Shown here piece after piece: positions 23,036-35,431 of a stretch of DNA of 64,000 bases (positions are counted from its first letter, which is position 1; each line of letters opens with the position of its first letter). Both the position numbers and the translations under genes were made by a program. Source of the stretch: Acanthamoeba castellanii str. Neff (Eukaryota > Discosea > Longamoebia > Acanthamoebidae). The stretch spans positions 1,406,293-1,470,292 of the forward strand of contig NW_004457442.1 of NCBI RefSeq assembly GCF_000313135.1, read 5' to 3'. The notes below the pieces were generated by a model that did not search any database, was not told the DNA's origin, and was given only the letters and a program-made list of their open reading frames with translations.

Positions 23036-23112
23036 TTTAGCCAATTCGATTGCCCCCAAATCGCCCAAAACCGCGACGCGCGCGCCACCGCACACACCGC
23101 ACACGCGCTATC

Positions 23113-25475
23113 TCAGTCATCGGAGCGGCCGCCAAGCATCCGGGCGTACATTTGGCCCATCCGCTGGTCGTGCAGCTTCCGCTTCTCGCTGAGCTCCCGC
23201 ATCAGGGCGCCCACGTCGCGTTGGATCGTCGCGTCGCCCTCGGCCAGGTGGAACGCGCGCTCGAGGTCCCGCTGGGCCAGGTCGAAGTCGTGTCTCCCCA
23301 GGTGAGCCCGGCCGCGCCTGTAGAGGGCCTTGACCGCCTCCGGATGCACTTCCAGCGCCTAAAAAAAGATACACACAACCCCCGTATTCAGTTCCAGCCG
23401 TGTGCGCCGTGTGTCGTGTCCTGTGTGGCGGGCGATGCGTGTGCGTGCAGTGTACTTGAGTGGAATGGAAGATGGCTTTCTCCAAGTAGCCGAGCTGGAG
23501 GCAGGAGGCTGCGGCGTTGCAGTCCAGATCGACCGAGAGCTGATTGAGCGCGGGGAGCTCATCAGCCGGCGGATTCTTGATCTTCTGCAAACTCTTCAGC
23601 CCCTGTGCACCACGTCCACATGCCCCGGTCAGCTGACGACGCGACGAGATACGAGACAGATGAAAGGGAAAGGCTCCAGTACAATCCGGTAGAACTTGAG
23701 TGCGGCTTGAAACCGCCGATTACGGAAGCAAACGTTGCCGTCTGCCCTGGCTTCCTCCGCGTCCGCCGCATGGTCGCGCTCCTTCTCGGGCTTTGTCTAC
23801 AGCGCTCATTGATGTGAGCGCGCGTGCGCGATCGTGCGGAAGGAAAACAAGGAATCGAGGCATACCAGCGCGTGGCCGAGCATCTCCACCTCAAACAGGA
23901 CCGTGGTGTCGGGCGGGATGAATTCGGGGATGCCGATGCCCCCGAAGGCGTACTCGGGGGCGATTTCGAAGCAGGCCACCTCTTGCGGCCTCATTGTGGC
24001 CACCCCGTCGTGCAGGCCCACGATCACCTCGTGCATGCCGTCCTCTGGCAAACAAGAAAGGTCAATGTTTGTCTACATTTCGCGCGGTGTGCCACAGAAA
24101 CCTGGGTTAAGCTGGAACCAATGGGGCTGCTGACGCTGGCGGGTCGAGTCGAACGGCGCGCCATTAGCCACTCGGCCAACGTAGTGCACTGCGAGAACCA
24201 ACCTCGTTTAGTTACGCTCTCGTCGGTGCGAATCGGTAGTACGTACCTGAGACCCACTCGCCGGCTGACGGGAGAGCACCGCTGCCCTCCCGAACGACCC
24301 GCTTCCGGATGCCGCCGTCGCCGTGGGCGTCGATCCAGTTCACGGGACCGGCGACGGGGTCCTCGGCGCCATATGGTGCTAAGTCGACCACTGGCGCCCG
24401 CCCCTGACCGCACATCGCAGAGCCGCCCAGGTGCTGCAGCACCAATAGAGCGGCCTGGTGCTCGGCCTCCTTCTTGGTGCGATGGGCGTGCTCCTGCTCG
24501 GGCCTAAACTCGAGCCCCAAATCCGGCATCTGTCGCTCACGCACCCACCGGTCAACATTTAAACAGACTTGATGGAGATGTGGGTGTGGTGGGAGTGTAC
24601 GGCAACGGAGTAGAGGAAGCGTTCGAGCGGAACGTTGGGCTCCAGCCTGAACTTGGGGAGCTCCGATAGGTGCGACTGCTGACAAAACTCGAAGAGGAGC
24701 GCCTTGGGCGGCTTGGTGAACTGCCATTCGCACGGCTTGTAGACCAGCGGCAAGCTCGCCCCGATGCCTACAGCCTTGGCCTGGTCCCTGGCGGCGCCAT
24801 TGGGCAGCGCCGAGAGGAGAACTCTGGTAAAGCTGTCAACACCTCTGTACTGACTGCCCTGGTCGTTGAATGCCTGGTAGGTGGCAAGCGTCACGTCGGT
24901 GAAGGGCACGTCAACAGAGTAGCGCGTGCAGAACAACGCTGGTCCGTAGATTGGCTTGTTCGTCCCTTCGTTACCTATCAACAGCGTTGCGCGCTGCAAC
25001 CATCACTAAAATAAGGCCAACATCACTTCACTGCGCCAGTGGTTTGCAGTGCTGTGGTCTGGGGAAGTTACCGTGTTTAGCTTTCGCTTGTTTGCGCCGC
25101 GATTGCGGTCCAGCACCAGGTGCGGACCAGTTTCACTCCGAGCATGGCTTTTGGGCCTAGATGAACGTTTGGTTCAACCAAACGTTTCATCAACGAACGG
25201 CAGCTGGCCTTGGTTTGATGCGAACGAAGAGGTACCACTGGTTGTGCAGGTCTGGCCCCAGAATCTGGGCCGCCCTAAGAGGAAAGAGTGTTTAACATTG
25301 AGTTGATTCTTTGGCCACCATTGTTGGTGGGGGGGGGGATGTGGTACGCGCTGGTGTAGAGGTGGCAGTCTGTTGGGAGTGTGACTTCATAGGGTTCACC
25401 CTGCCCGTCCTCAGGCACCACCACAGCCACGAACTTTGGCGCTACCTCTTGTGGTTCTAGGTCCATCACGTCCAT
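23113..25475 (-). CDS. FKBP-type peptidyl-prolyl isomerase with dsRNA-binding motif and TPRs
   Basis: Exons read by eye: 25475-25348, 25274-25236, 25156-25072, 24993-24601, 24529-24247, 24188-24102, 24044-23866, then TPR exons to 23113. Exons 4-5 form a double-stranded-RNA-binding motif: PPKALLFEFCQQSHLSELPK, then FLYSVA joined to MPDLGLEFRPEQ and HRTKKEAEHQAALLVLQHLG. An FKBP domain follows (VHYVGRVANGAPFDSTR, then VIVGLHDGVATMRPQEVACF and FGGIGIPEFIPPDTTVLFEV). Three TPR-like helical pairs end the protein (ALKFYRIVLE; LDCNAAASCLQLGYLEKAI; ALYRRGRAHLGRHDFDLAQRDLERAF), as in Hsp90-binding immunophilins. The N-terminal 130 residues are unrecognised. FKBP plus dsRBM is otherwise known from plant HEN1, but no methyltransferase is present here. 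A role bridging Hsp90 and RNA-silencing complexes is a hypothesis. Confidence 0.8.
25164..25186. repeat. Perfect 23-bp palindrome in an intron
   Basis: Arms aacgtttggtt and aaccaaacgtt (11 bases each) flank a single central base. It lies in the predicted intron 25235-25157 of the dsRBM-FKBP gene, ending six bases before the 3' splice site. Confidence 0.8.
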
Positions 25476-25776
25476 GGTGCACACAACGAAGATGTGCCTC
25501 TGGAGGCACACAAGCGACACCGCCCAGCAACTGAAGGTGCGTGCGCGCAAAGAGCAACACCCAACCAACATACAGGACAAAGAATGCGGCGGATTTCTGC
25601 TATTTTTTGGCGAGCACGAATATTCTGGGAATATCAATTATTCGGTGAACTGAGAGGCCTCTACAAACCTGGTTCCTGTTCCTCATCATCTTGTAGAGAT
25701 CGACTAAATCGCGGCTTGGATCGTTGCTGGTGGAGGAGAACGATTAATCAAGCCATATTTACAATATATAATTCGA
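25476..25776. promoter_or_regulatory. Divergent promoter region, FKBP / U-box genes
   Basis: 301 bases between two opposed starts. The half near the U-box gene is AT-rich (atttacaatatataattcg, 25757-25775) and could hold its core promoter. The rest shows no recognisable element. Confidence 0.35.
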
Positions 25777-28700
25777 ATGTCGCTCACAGGAGATGCATTG
25801 GAGGCGGCTGTAAGGAGGCTGCTACGCGAGTTCGGCAATCAGTTGGATAGGGAGGTGCTGGAGAGCGTGCTTGAGATATGTGGGGGCGACGTAGACCAGA
25901 CCGTGGCCTTCCTACGCGTACAAAATGACAGTACGACCCCCCTCCCCTGGATCTTCTCGCTTATAAAAAATAATGATTATTATTTGATTTGGATTATTTA
26001 TTTTATTTCTTTTCTTTTTGTTGTGTAGCGGACTACGTGGACCCAGGCCCACAACAGAAGGAGAGCATTCCCAAGGACTACATGGACAAGCCGCCCGGCT
26101 ATGCTGCCCCCAAGGTACGCGTGGTGCCCTCATGTGCGGCGAACGTTGGCTCTGTGGGCGTCGGCTCAGTTGGGCGTTCGTGGGGCCTGCAGGCTGGCGA
26201 GGGCGACACATCGAGCGCCGCGCTGCGGCTGAAGAAGGTGCTCCTGTCGGGCGAGGCCGGGTTCGAGGACCATCTCACCGCTGTCGACAAGGTCTTCCCC
26301 GAATACACCGCCGTACTGCTCATGCTCCTCCACAAGGTACGACACGACACGACACGACACGACACGACACACAGCGCACACAACCATACACAGCCGCACA
26401 TGATCGCGCACGGTTGGCTGACGTGGCGATGGCGATGGCGATGACAGAACGTGGAGCTGAGCACGGTCACGAAGTCGCGCGTGCTGGCGGCGTGCTGGCA
26501 GCTGCGCAAGCACGAGCTGGCGGACCACCTGGTCTCCCTCGAGAACCACTTCAACATACCCGAGGTCCTCAAGGCCCTCAAGATCTTGGGTACGCCGCCG
26601 CCGCTACGCCAATGTCTCGTCGACACCGGACTTTTGAGAGCTGTGCTGATGATGACTGCCTGGTTTGTTGGTCATGTGAAGATGGTCCGAGGCGTCTGCG
26701 AGCGCTGGAGAAGAAGATCGCGCGGTTGGAGAAGCAGGCCACGGCCAAGCCCAAGACGCTGGGCCTCCTGCGCGCCAAGATCAACGACCTCAAGAAGGAC
26801 GTACCCGGCGTCGGTTCGTTCTTTCTTTGGCTTTGGCACGTTCTTGTTTTCCCATTTTTCTGATTTTCTTTTATTTTCCTTCCCTTCCCTTTGCTTGTTT
26901 GCTTGCGACTGTGCAGAGACACAGCTGACGTCGGTCAGCGGCGCGCTGGCCAAGCGAGTGAAGAAGTGGACGCTCTCGCTGTCGAAGGAGAACCTCGACT
27001 TCTACGCCCTGCAGCTCCCCAAGGAGCCTTGGTTCGTCTCGCGCGCGCACACACACACGCGCACACGACACGAAACACGACATACAGTGCTGACGTGGAT
27101 GTGTTGTGATGTGTGCCCGGCAGGCAGGAGCTGGCGGACCTGGTCCACTTGCACCCGAGCGACTTCCAGCTGCCGTGGTTCCTCTCGTTCGTGTTCGGCC
27201 ACCCGGCGCCGGAGGACTCGCTGGTGGTGCAGGCCCAGAAGCTCACGCCCGAGAACGCCGAGGAGCTGGTCACCCAGTACAAGTTCCCCTACAGCTTCCT
27301 CCGCAAGAACCTCCCCGACATGTCCCTCAAGGTCAAGGCCCAAGTGGCCCTCTACGAGGTACTCCACCGCACACACCGCACACACACCGCACACACCGCG
27401 CAAGAATGAGCGATTGTGCTGAGCGATGTGGGTTGGGTGAATGAAAATAGAAACTGGACACGCTGGTGTGGTACTACGAGGAGCTGAGCTCGAACGAGGT
27501 GGACGCCATCATCGCGCAGCGGATCGACGCCGGCGAGGAGCCCAACTTCTCCTATGGTAAGCTCATGGAGCGCCTGCTGTACTTCAAGATGAACGGCATC
27601 GCCTTCTACCACAAGCTCGTCCCCGTCGCACAGAAGAGGTAACACACACGACACACACCGCACACGACACACACACCGCACACGGCGCACACGGCGCACA
27701 CGGCGCACACGACAGGTGCTGACTTTGTTGGCACAAATCGCAGGCTGAAGGACATCTTCCTCCCGCTGGAGCCTCCGGTGGTGGTCATGGGCGACGCCTC
27801 CTACTCCATGGACATCGGTACGCCCCAAATTAAAAACGAAACGAAACAAAAACGTTTTCCTGACGGCCGCTCGCGGGTGGGTGTAGCGATCCGTACGGCG
27901 ACGATCATCGGTTCGCTTCTGGCGGCGCTCACCAAGGCCGACCTGCTCTTCTTCAACGTCAAGTCGTTCACGCCCAAGGTTAGCCTGTTCTTCCCGTCGT
28001 GTGTGGTGGCGTGCGTCGTGTGCGGTTTCTAACGTCACATGTCGGTGTTTGAAACGTACAACACAGACCATGCCCCGCACGATCGAGGACGTGCTCGAGT
28101 GCGCCACCTCCACGCCCGCCGACGGCCTCACCGCCCCCGCCTGTGGTACGACAACCACCTGCCTACCCCCCCCCCATTGAGCGGTCTGCGCTTCTGATTG
28201 ATTGGGGGGGGGCTATTCTGACCTGATGCCTCTACCACAGCGTTGTGGGACTACTACCAGAAGAAGACGGTCGTCAAGTTCTTCATCGCCGTAACCGACG
28301 GTACAATCCTGGCGTGACACGACACACGATGACACGCACACACACATGCGCCTCACCGTTGCGTGTTGTTCTCACTACTGTGCAGAAATCGAGAACGAGA
28401 AGAGCAAGGGCGAGTACTTTGCACAGCTGTTCTATAAGTACTACACGGAGGTCTATCCCGCCAAGATTGTCTTCGTCAGCTTCCTCGAGGTAGCTGCGCA
28501 TGCTCTGTGCGTGTCGTGTCGTGTTCTGTGTGTCGTGCGTTTGCATTTCTGACACTGCACGACACGCAGAACCCGGGCGAGAAGGGTCGGATGGTGAAGT
28601 CGCTGGAGAACCTGGGCATCGTGCCGCTCCAGTTCCGGCTCGACTCGCACAGGCCCGACCTCACCAAGGTCGACACCCTGCTGGGCCTGCTCGCCTCCGA

Positions 28701-29252
28701 GTGCAGCTTCTTCCCGGTTCAGGTCGACGCCGTGGCCCAGGCCCTGCGCCGCAGCGAGTGCCGGCTGGCCGCGGCGCTTGAGCAGATGAAGGACCTGCCC
28801 TTCCCCGACCAGCCGCTGGGCAAGCAGGGCGGCGAAGACGAGGAGGAGGAGGGCAAGGGCAAGCAGAAGGCCAAGGCGCACGACGACAACGAGCCGCCAG
28901 AGGAGTTCCTGTGCCCCATCACCCAGGAGCTCATGAAGGACCCCGTCGTCGCCAGCGATGGCCACACCTATGAGAAGTACGTCGTGTGTGTGTGTGTGTG
29001 TGTGTGTCGTGTCGTGTGTCGTGTGTCGTGTGTTCGTGCGTCGGCGGTGTGTCTGTGTGTCGTTGTCGTTTGGTCGGTTAGTGGCAGGGCTGACGTAGAG
29101 TCGTATTTTTGTACAGGCTTGCGATCGAGGAGTGGATCCAGAAGAAGGCTGTGTCGCCGATGACCAACGGCGCGCTGGAGGGCAAGCTCTACCCCAACTT
29201 CTCCCTCAAGTCCCGCATTGCCGAGTGGAAGCAGACCCACAACGCCGAGTGA
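25777..29252 (+). CDS. CUE - vWA-like - U-box protein, putative E3 ubiquitin ligase
   Basis: Start at ATG 25777. Exon 1 (25777-25930) encodes a CUE-like ubiquitin-binding helix bundle ([37 protein letters not shown]). Exon 2 is 26029-26114 and exon 3 starts at 26193. Helical exons follow to about 27640, including a basic coiled coil ([20 protein letters not shown]). A von Willebrand A-like domain begins near 27756 with [14 protein letters not shown], a full D-x-S-x-S MIDAS motif, followed by alternating strands ([23 protein letters not shown]). The C-terminal U-box (28906-29249) has [26 protein letters not shown] and [14 protein letters not shown], all expected residues present. An AATAAA-like signal follows at about 29290. 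U-boxes recruit E2 enzymes; the substrate is unknown. At least 15 short introns, many CA/CGAC-rich. Confidence 0.85.
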
Positions 29253-29413
29253 AACTCTCAGCGCTCTGGCTCGGCCTTCCCCACACCCAATAAAGGAGGA
29301 TGAACGTTCTCATGTGTAAACGAAACGTGTAAACGACGAGCGAGAGGTGTATGTGCTACAAAAAAAATTGAGAAAAAGAAGAGCGAGCTTGACAGGGGCG
29401 ATGGCGCGACGCA

Positions 29414-31214
29414 TTACTGGTAGCTGAGGTTGGCCGAGAGCCACTTCTCCGCCTCCTCCACCGACTGGCCCTTCCTCTGCGCGTACTCGTTGATCTGCGG
29501 GCACACGATGATGATCATGTTGAGTCAATGTACACCGCACACACGACGACACGACACGACCAACTGCCGGGTACCTGGTCCTTGGTGATCTTGCCGACGG
29601 CAAAGTACTTGGCGTGCTCGTTGGCGAAGTAGAGACCCGAGACGGAGGCGGCGGGGAGCATGGCCAGCGACTCGGTGAGCTCGATGCCCGACTCCTCCTT
29701 GATCTTCATCAGGTTCCACATCGTGATCTTCTCCGTGTGGTCGGGCTGCGTGGGATAGCCCGGCGCCGGACGAATACCCTGCGATCCGCCGCAGTAGTCG
29801 TCAGACACCGCACTCACTCGCCCAGGCCGCCGCACACGCACACGCACACACGCACGACCGCACACGTTGAGTGGGGTGCGTACCTGGTACTTGATCTTGA
29901 GCAGATCGCTGGCGTCGAGCTGCTCGTCCTTGCTGTAGCCCCACATCTTGGTACGCACGTCCGCGTGCAGCTTCTCGGCGAACGCCTCAGCCTGCGCACC
30001 GCACACACAATCAAAAATAAATAAAACATAGCGCGTGTGTGCGTGTGTGTGTGCGGTACCAAACGATCGGCGAGGGCCTGGGCGAGGATGATGGAGAAGT
30101 CGTCGTGGTTGGCCTTGTGGCCGGCGATCAGCTCGTCGAGGCCGAAGCCGGCCGACACTGCGAAGAGGCCGATATAGTCCTTCACCCCGCTGCCCTTCGG
30201 GGCCACGAAGTCGCCCAGCGCCGCGTAGGGCTCGTCCGTCGCCTTCTCCGCCTGCTGCCGCAGGCCGTAGAACTTGGCCGCCGCCTCCCCCTCGCGCGCC
30301 TCCTCCGACGCGTACACCTCAATGTCCTCCTGCACCGACTGCGCCGGGTAGAAGGCCACCACGCCCACGGCCTTGAGCGAGCGCTGCGCGATGATCTCCG
30401 CCAGCATGGCCTGCGCGTCGTCGAACAGCTTCCGCGCCTGCTCGCCCACCTTGGCGTCCTCGAACACGCGCGGGTAGTTACGGGTGGGGTAGGACCCGCG
30501 CAGCTGCCACACCTGGAAGAACGGGTTCCAGTCGATGTAGGGCACCAGCTCGGCGAGGTCGTACTCGACCCGGCGCGCGCCCAGGAACGTGGGCGCGACG
30601 GGCGTCACGCGCGACCAGTTCACCACCGGCTTCTTCTTGCGCGCCACCTCCAGACTCAAATACCTATGCCGTGCGTGTGTGTGCGGTGAGTGTGTGCGGT
30701 CGAGCGTGTGCGGCCGAGCGTGTGCGATGAGTGTGTGCGGTGGGGGGGCGTACTTGCGCTCGCGAAGGGAGGCGTAGTGCTCCTCGCGGACTTCGGTGTA
30801 CTCGTCGGCGATCTCGGCGGCGTACTCCTGCTTGGCGTTGGGGTCGAGCAGGGACGACACGACGTAGACCGAGCGCGAGGCGTCGGCCACGTGAATCACC
30901 GGGTGGTCGTAGTTCGGCGAAATCTTCACCGCCGTGTGCACGCGCGACGTCGTAGCACCTGCAGCGCGCGTGCGGTGAGTGTGTGCGGTCGCGCGTGCGT
31001 GTGCGGTGAGTGGTGTGTGCGGTACCGCCGATGAGGAGCGGGATCTTGAGGCCGTGCTTCTTGAGCTCCTTGGCGACAAAGACCATCTCATCGAGCGACG
31101 GGGTGATGAGGCCCGAGAGGCCGATGACGTCGACGTTGTGCTCGATCGCCGTCTTGATGATCTTGTCGCACGGCGTCATCACGCCCAGATCGATGACCTT
31201 GTAGTTGTTGCAGC

Positions 31215-31260
<46 letters not shown>

Positions 31261-34200
31261 CTTGACCGTGGCCATCAGGACCTTGGGCGCGTGGGTCTCC
31301 TCGGCCTCGAACCCGCCGGCCAGCCGGGCCGCCTCCTTCTCCGCCTCCATGAACGGCGTCAGGTAGGCCACCGCCTTCTTCATCACCCGCGCCGACTTGA
31401 TCACCTGCGGCAGGAACATCTTGCCCGCACCGAACAGGTCTGCCCTCCAACATATCAATCATATATTAGTATATATTAATATATATTAGATATAGTAGTG
31501 TAGAAGATAAATATAGCAATGTATTGATAGAGTTTGGATGGTGGTGGGAAGTGAGGGGAGTACCGCCGACGATGTTCATGCCGTCCATGAGCGGGCCTTC
31601 GATGATGTTGAGGGCCGACGGGAACCGCTGCTTGTTGAGCCGGGCCTCCTCCGTGTCCTCGTCCACGTACTGGTCAATACCCTGGAATCCCGACGTGTCA
31701 GACCCACACGACACGACACACGCGAGTGGGCGGTCGGGCGGGCGCGCGAGTACCTTGATGAGGGCGTGCTTGAGCCTCTCCTCGACGGAGGTGGTGCGCC
31801 ACTCGTCGACGGTCTTGGTGGACTCCTTCTTGTCCTTGCCCTGCGAGCTGGCGTAGGCCAGCAGCCGCTCGGTGGAATCGGGCCGGCGGTTGAAGATGCA
31901 GTCCTCGACCAGGTCCAGCGCCTCCTTGGGGATCGAGTCGTAGATGGGCAGGTTGCCGGCGTTGACAATGCCCATGTCCATGCCCACCTTGATCGCGTGG
32001 TACAGGAACACGCTGTGCATCGTCTCTCTGTCGTTCGCACACAATAATAATAAGATTATGAAATGAAATGTGAGTCATAAATAACCGATTCTATAACAAG
32101 TGATCAATTATTATCTATAATTATCTATAATGATCGATAATTGAGATTGCGTACCGGAGCGAGTCGAAACCACGGAAGGAGAAGGACAAGTTGGAGACGC
32201 CGCCGCTCACCTTGGCGTGAGGAAGGCGCGCCTTGATCTCCTTGATGGCCTCGATGAAGTTCACCGCGTAGTTGTTGTGCTCCTCTGCGCAAAGTGAAGC
32301 GTGCGCGACGGAGACAACAACAACGTTGAGTGCGATTGTAGCTCACGGTGAGGAGTCAAGCCCGTACCAATGCCGGTGGCGACGGTGAGGATGTTGGGAT
32401 CGAAGATGATGTCCTGCGGGAGGAAACCCACCTTCTCGGTCAGGAGGCGGTACGAGCGCTCGCAGATCTCGAACTTGCGCTCGGTCGACGTCGCCTGGCC
32501 CTCCTCGTCGAACTGCATCGTTTGTTCATGAGGGAGAAGAACGAAAGCGAAGGTCGTGTCATGCCAAGAAAAGAGCGAAGAGCGAAGAGCGAAGGGGAAG
32601 AGTGAAGAGGAGATTTGGTGGGGGGGGGCGTACGGCCATGACGACGACAGCCGCGCCGAACTTCTGGATGAGGCGAGCCTTGTCGAGGAAGTCGGTCTCG
32701 CCCTCCTTCAAACTGATACTGTTGACGATGCACTTGCCCTGCACCAGGCGCAGGCCCGTGTGGATGACCGAGAACTTGGACGAATCCAACATCACCGGCA
32801 CGCGCGAGATATCTGCCCGCCCCGCCCCCAGCAACACAAGTCAGCCGGTTGAGTCGTGCGTGCGTGCGTGGTGATGATGAGCGGGCGTACCGGGCTCGGA
32901 GGCGATGAGACGAAGGAACTTGGACATGGAGGCCTCGCTGTCCAACATGGCCTCGTCGAAGTTGATGTCGAGGATCTGCGCACCGTTCTGGATCTGCAGC
33001 TTGGCGACCTCCAGCGCTTTCTACGCGCGATAAAAGATATATAGAAATAAGAATTGTGGCACACGGCGACACGACACGCACGACACAAGGAAATGGCCGT
33101 ACATCGAGCTTGTTGGCCTTGATGAGGTTGGCGAACATGCGAGAGCCGGTGACGTTACACCGCTCGCCAACGTTGACGAAGTTGAGGTCGGGCGTGAAGG
33201 TGAGCAGCTCGAGGCCCGACAGGCGGAGGTAGGGCGGCAGCTGGGGGATCTTGCGCGGGCTCACGTCCTTGAGGGCCGCGGCGGCGGCGCGAATCGTGTC
33301 GGGCGTGGTACCACAACACCCTCCCGCCACGTTGATCAGGCCCTCATCGGCGAACTCCCTGCATCGGAAAAAAAAACATAAAAAAAACATTTATCAGCGA
33401 AAAAATGTGGAATATAAATTGTAAATAAAACAAAAATAAAAATAAAGCCTAATCTAATGTGTGGCAGTGTGCCTGAGGAAGGCGGCGGTCATCTCGGGGG
33501 TCTCGTCGTAGCCGCCCATGCCGTTGGGCAGACCGGCGTTGGGGTAACACGACACGAAACACTCGGCCAGGTTCGAGATCTGCTGCAGGAAGGGACGGAT
33601 TTCAACGGCACCTGCGCGCAGAGGGAGAAAAAAGAAAAAGGCGGTGTGAGCAGAAGATCTTCTGGCGGATGAACTGAAGAGAGAGAGAGAGAACAAGTAC
33701 CGAGGGCACAGTTGAGACCGACGGCGAGGGGCTTGGCGTGGGAAACGCTAATATAGAAGGCCTCGACGGTCTGACCGGACAGCGTGCGTCCGTTCTTGTC
33801 GATGACCGTACCCGAGATCTGCATTCAAAATTATTAAAATAAATGATTAATAACTAATTTGTGAATTTTTCGATAAAAATTTAAATCAACTTGAAAAAAA
33901 GGCTGGGCCGAGGAGACGTACGAAGAGGGGAATGCGGGGGTACTTGGGGTCCTCGAAGAGCTCGATGAGCGCGTAGAGGGCGGCCTTGGCGTTCAGGGTA
34001 TCGAAGATGGTTTCGACCAGCAGAATGTCGGCTCCACCGTCGTACAGACCCTTGGCCTGCTCTGTGTAGGCTTCGACCAGCTCCTCGAAGGCTGCATGCA
34101 CCCAATTAAAATGAGTAAAAAAAACATAAATAAACTCAAGACCGCACGACACGACACGCACGACACGACCACACGCAAAGGACGAGGCCGCGACGTACTG

Positions 34201-35133
34201 ACGTTACGGAAGGCCGGGTCCTCGACCTTGGGCGAGACGGAGGCCGTGCGGTTGGTGGGACCCAGGGCACCGGCGACGAAGCGCGGGATGGAGGGGTCCT
34301 TGCGCATGGCCTCGGCCGTGCACTCCTTGGCGAGCTGGGCGGCGGCCTTGTTCATCTCGTAGGCCAGGGTCTCGAGACCGTAGTCGGCCTGCGAGATCGA
34401 CGTCGAGTTGAACGTGTTCGTCTCGATGATGTGCGATCCGGCATCAAGGTACCTCTGTTGTGTCATGTTGCGTGGATTGGTGGCACACCAAGGCGGTCGG
34501 GTTAGATGCGAACGCCACCGGCAACAAAGAAATAATAAAGGCACGACCCTCAACAAATATAATAATAAATACATAGAATAATTATTTCATTTTATTTATT
34601 ATGTAATATTGTTATTTATTGTTCGGTGAGGCGCGTACCATGTGAATCTCCTTGATGACGTGCGGTCGCGTAATGCACAGCAAATCGTTGTCGCCCCTGA
34701 GCGGGTGGGTGTGGTCCTTGAATCGCTCGCCTGCACCGATGAAATCGCGGCACCAATTTTTAAGAACCCGCAATTGCAAGCAGCAATGTTACATTTTGGA
34801 ATGAGATTGCCAAGAATCTGGCGGCTGTACCTCGGAATTCCTCTTCGGTGAGCTTGTACTCCTGGATCAAGCTGCCCATGGCGCCATCCATCAGAAGAAT
34901 CTGCTTCTCCATCAGCTCCCTGAGCTGCTTCGTCTTGGCTGCCGAGTTGCCGAAACCACATTTGTGAGCAATTAGAAAGTGCAAGTGAATTGGCAACCAG
35001 GTGAAGCATTTGCCGATGCTCACGAAATGGAAACGGAAATTGAGATGAAGCCCGTTTTTCGGTCTGGTCTAACTTAACCGAAAAAAACACAGTAAACAGA
35101 GGCAGCCGTACCATCTTCCTGGTTGGCCGACAT
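29414..35133 (-). CDS. metH: Cobalamin-dependent methionine synthase
   Basis: Transfers a methyl group from 5-methyltetrahydrofolate via methylcobalamin to homocysteine, making methionine. Start ATG 35133 (MSANQEDG, then a splice). Four modules are in the expected order: homocysteine domain (34990-33300; [16 protein letters not shown] MDGAMGS, zinc Cys in GLNCALG and GGCCGTTP); pterin domain (33200-32150; [31 protein letters not shown]); cap and B12 domain (31750-30950; [11 protein letters not shown], the DxHxxG cobalamin ligand motif, plus [13 protein letters not shown] and LIGGATTS); SAM-binding activation domain (30900-29414; [32 protein letters not shown]). Full length, ending LSANLSYQ. 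About 18 introns, some AT-rich (31459-31560, 32041-32150) and others CA-rich. Symbol follows the bacterial name; MTR in animals. Confidence 0.96.
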
Positions 35134-35431
35134 CTTGGACGTTCGAATTTTGCTGTAATGAAGCCGAGCGAGATGGATTGTGTGCGGCCAGCGGCGTGCG
35201 TTGATCAATCTTATTCGCCGGAGAAAAAAAAATAAACCAATTTTCCCCATTAGCACGCCTTCGGCCCGTTGGGCTCGGCGGAAGAAGACGACAAGAAGAG
35301 TTGTGGAGGAGAGGCGAGTAATCTATTCTTCAAGAAGCTTTGCAAGCGGGCATGTTTCAATTACACGGAAGGCGACGGCATGTGTGTGAAGTTTGAGCTC
35401 CAGCACTTGGCGCTCCATCATCCACACACGC

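Noticed and set aside
24100..24190. tRNA-like ggtcgagtcgaac sequence
   Set aside because: No cloverleaf arms could be matched. The segment reads cleanly as the FKBP exon (VGRVANGAPFDSTR) on the minus strand.
30039..31479. Plus-strand frames of 216 and 166 codons
   Set aside because: Antisense to the cobalamin and activation domains of methionine synthase.
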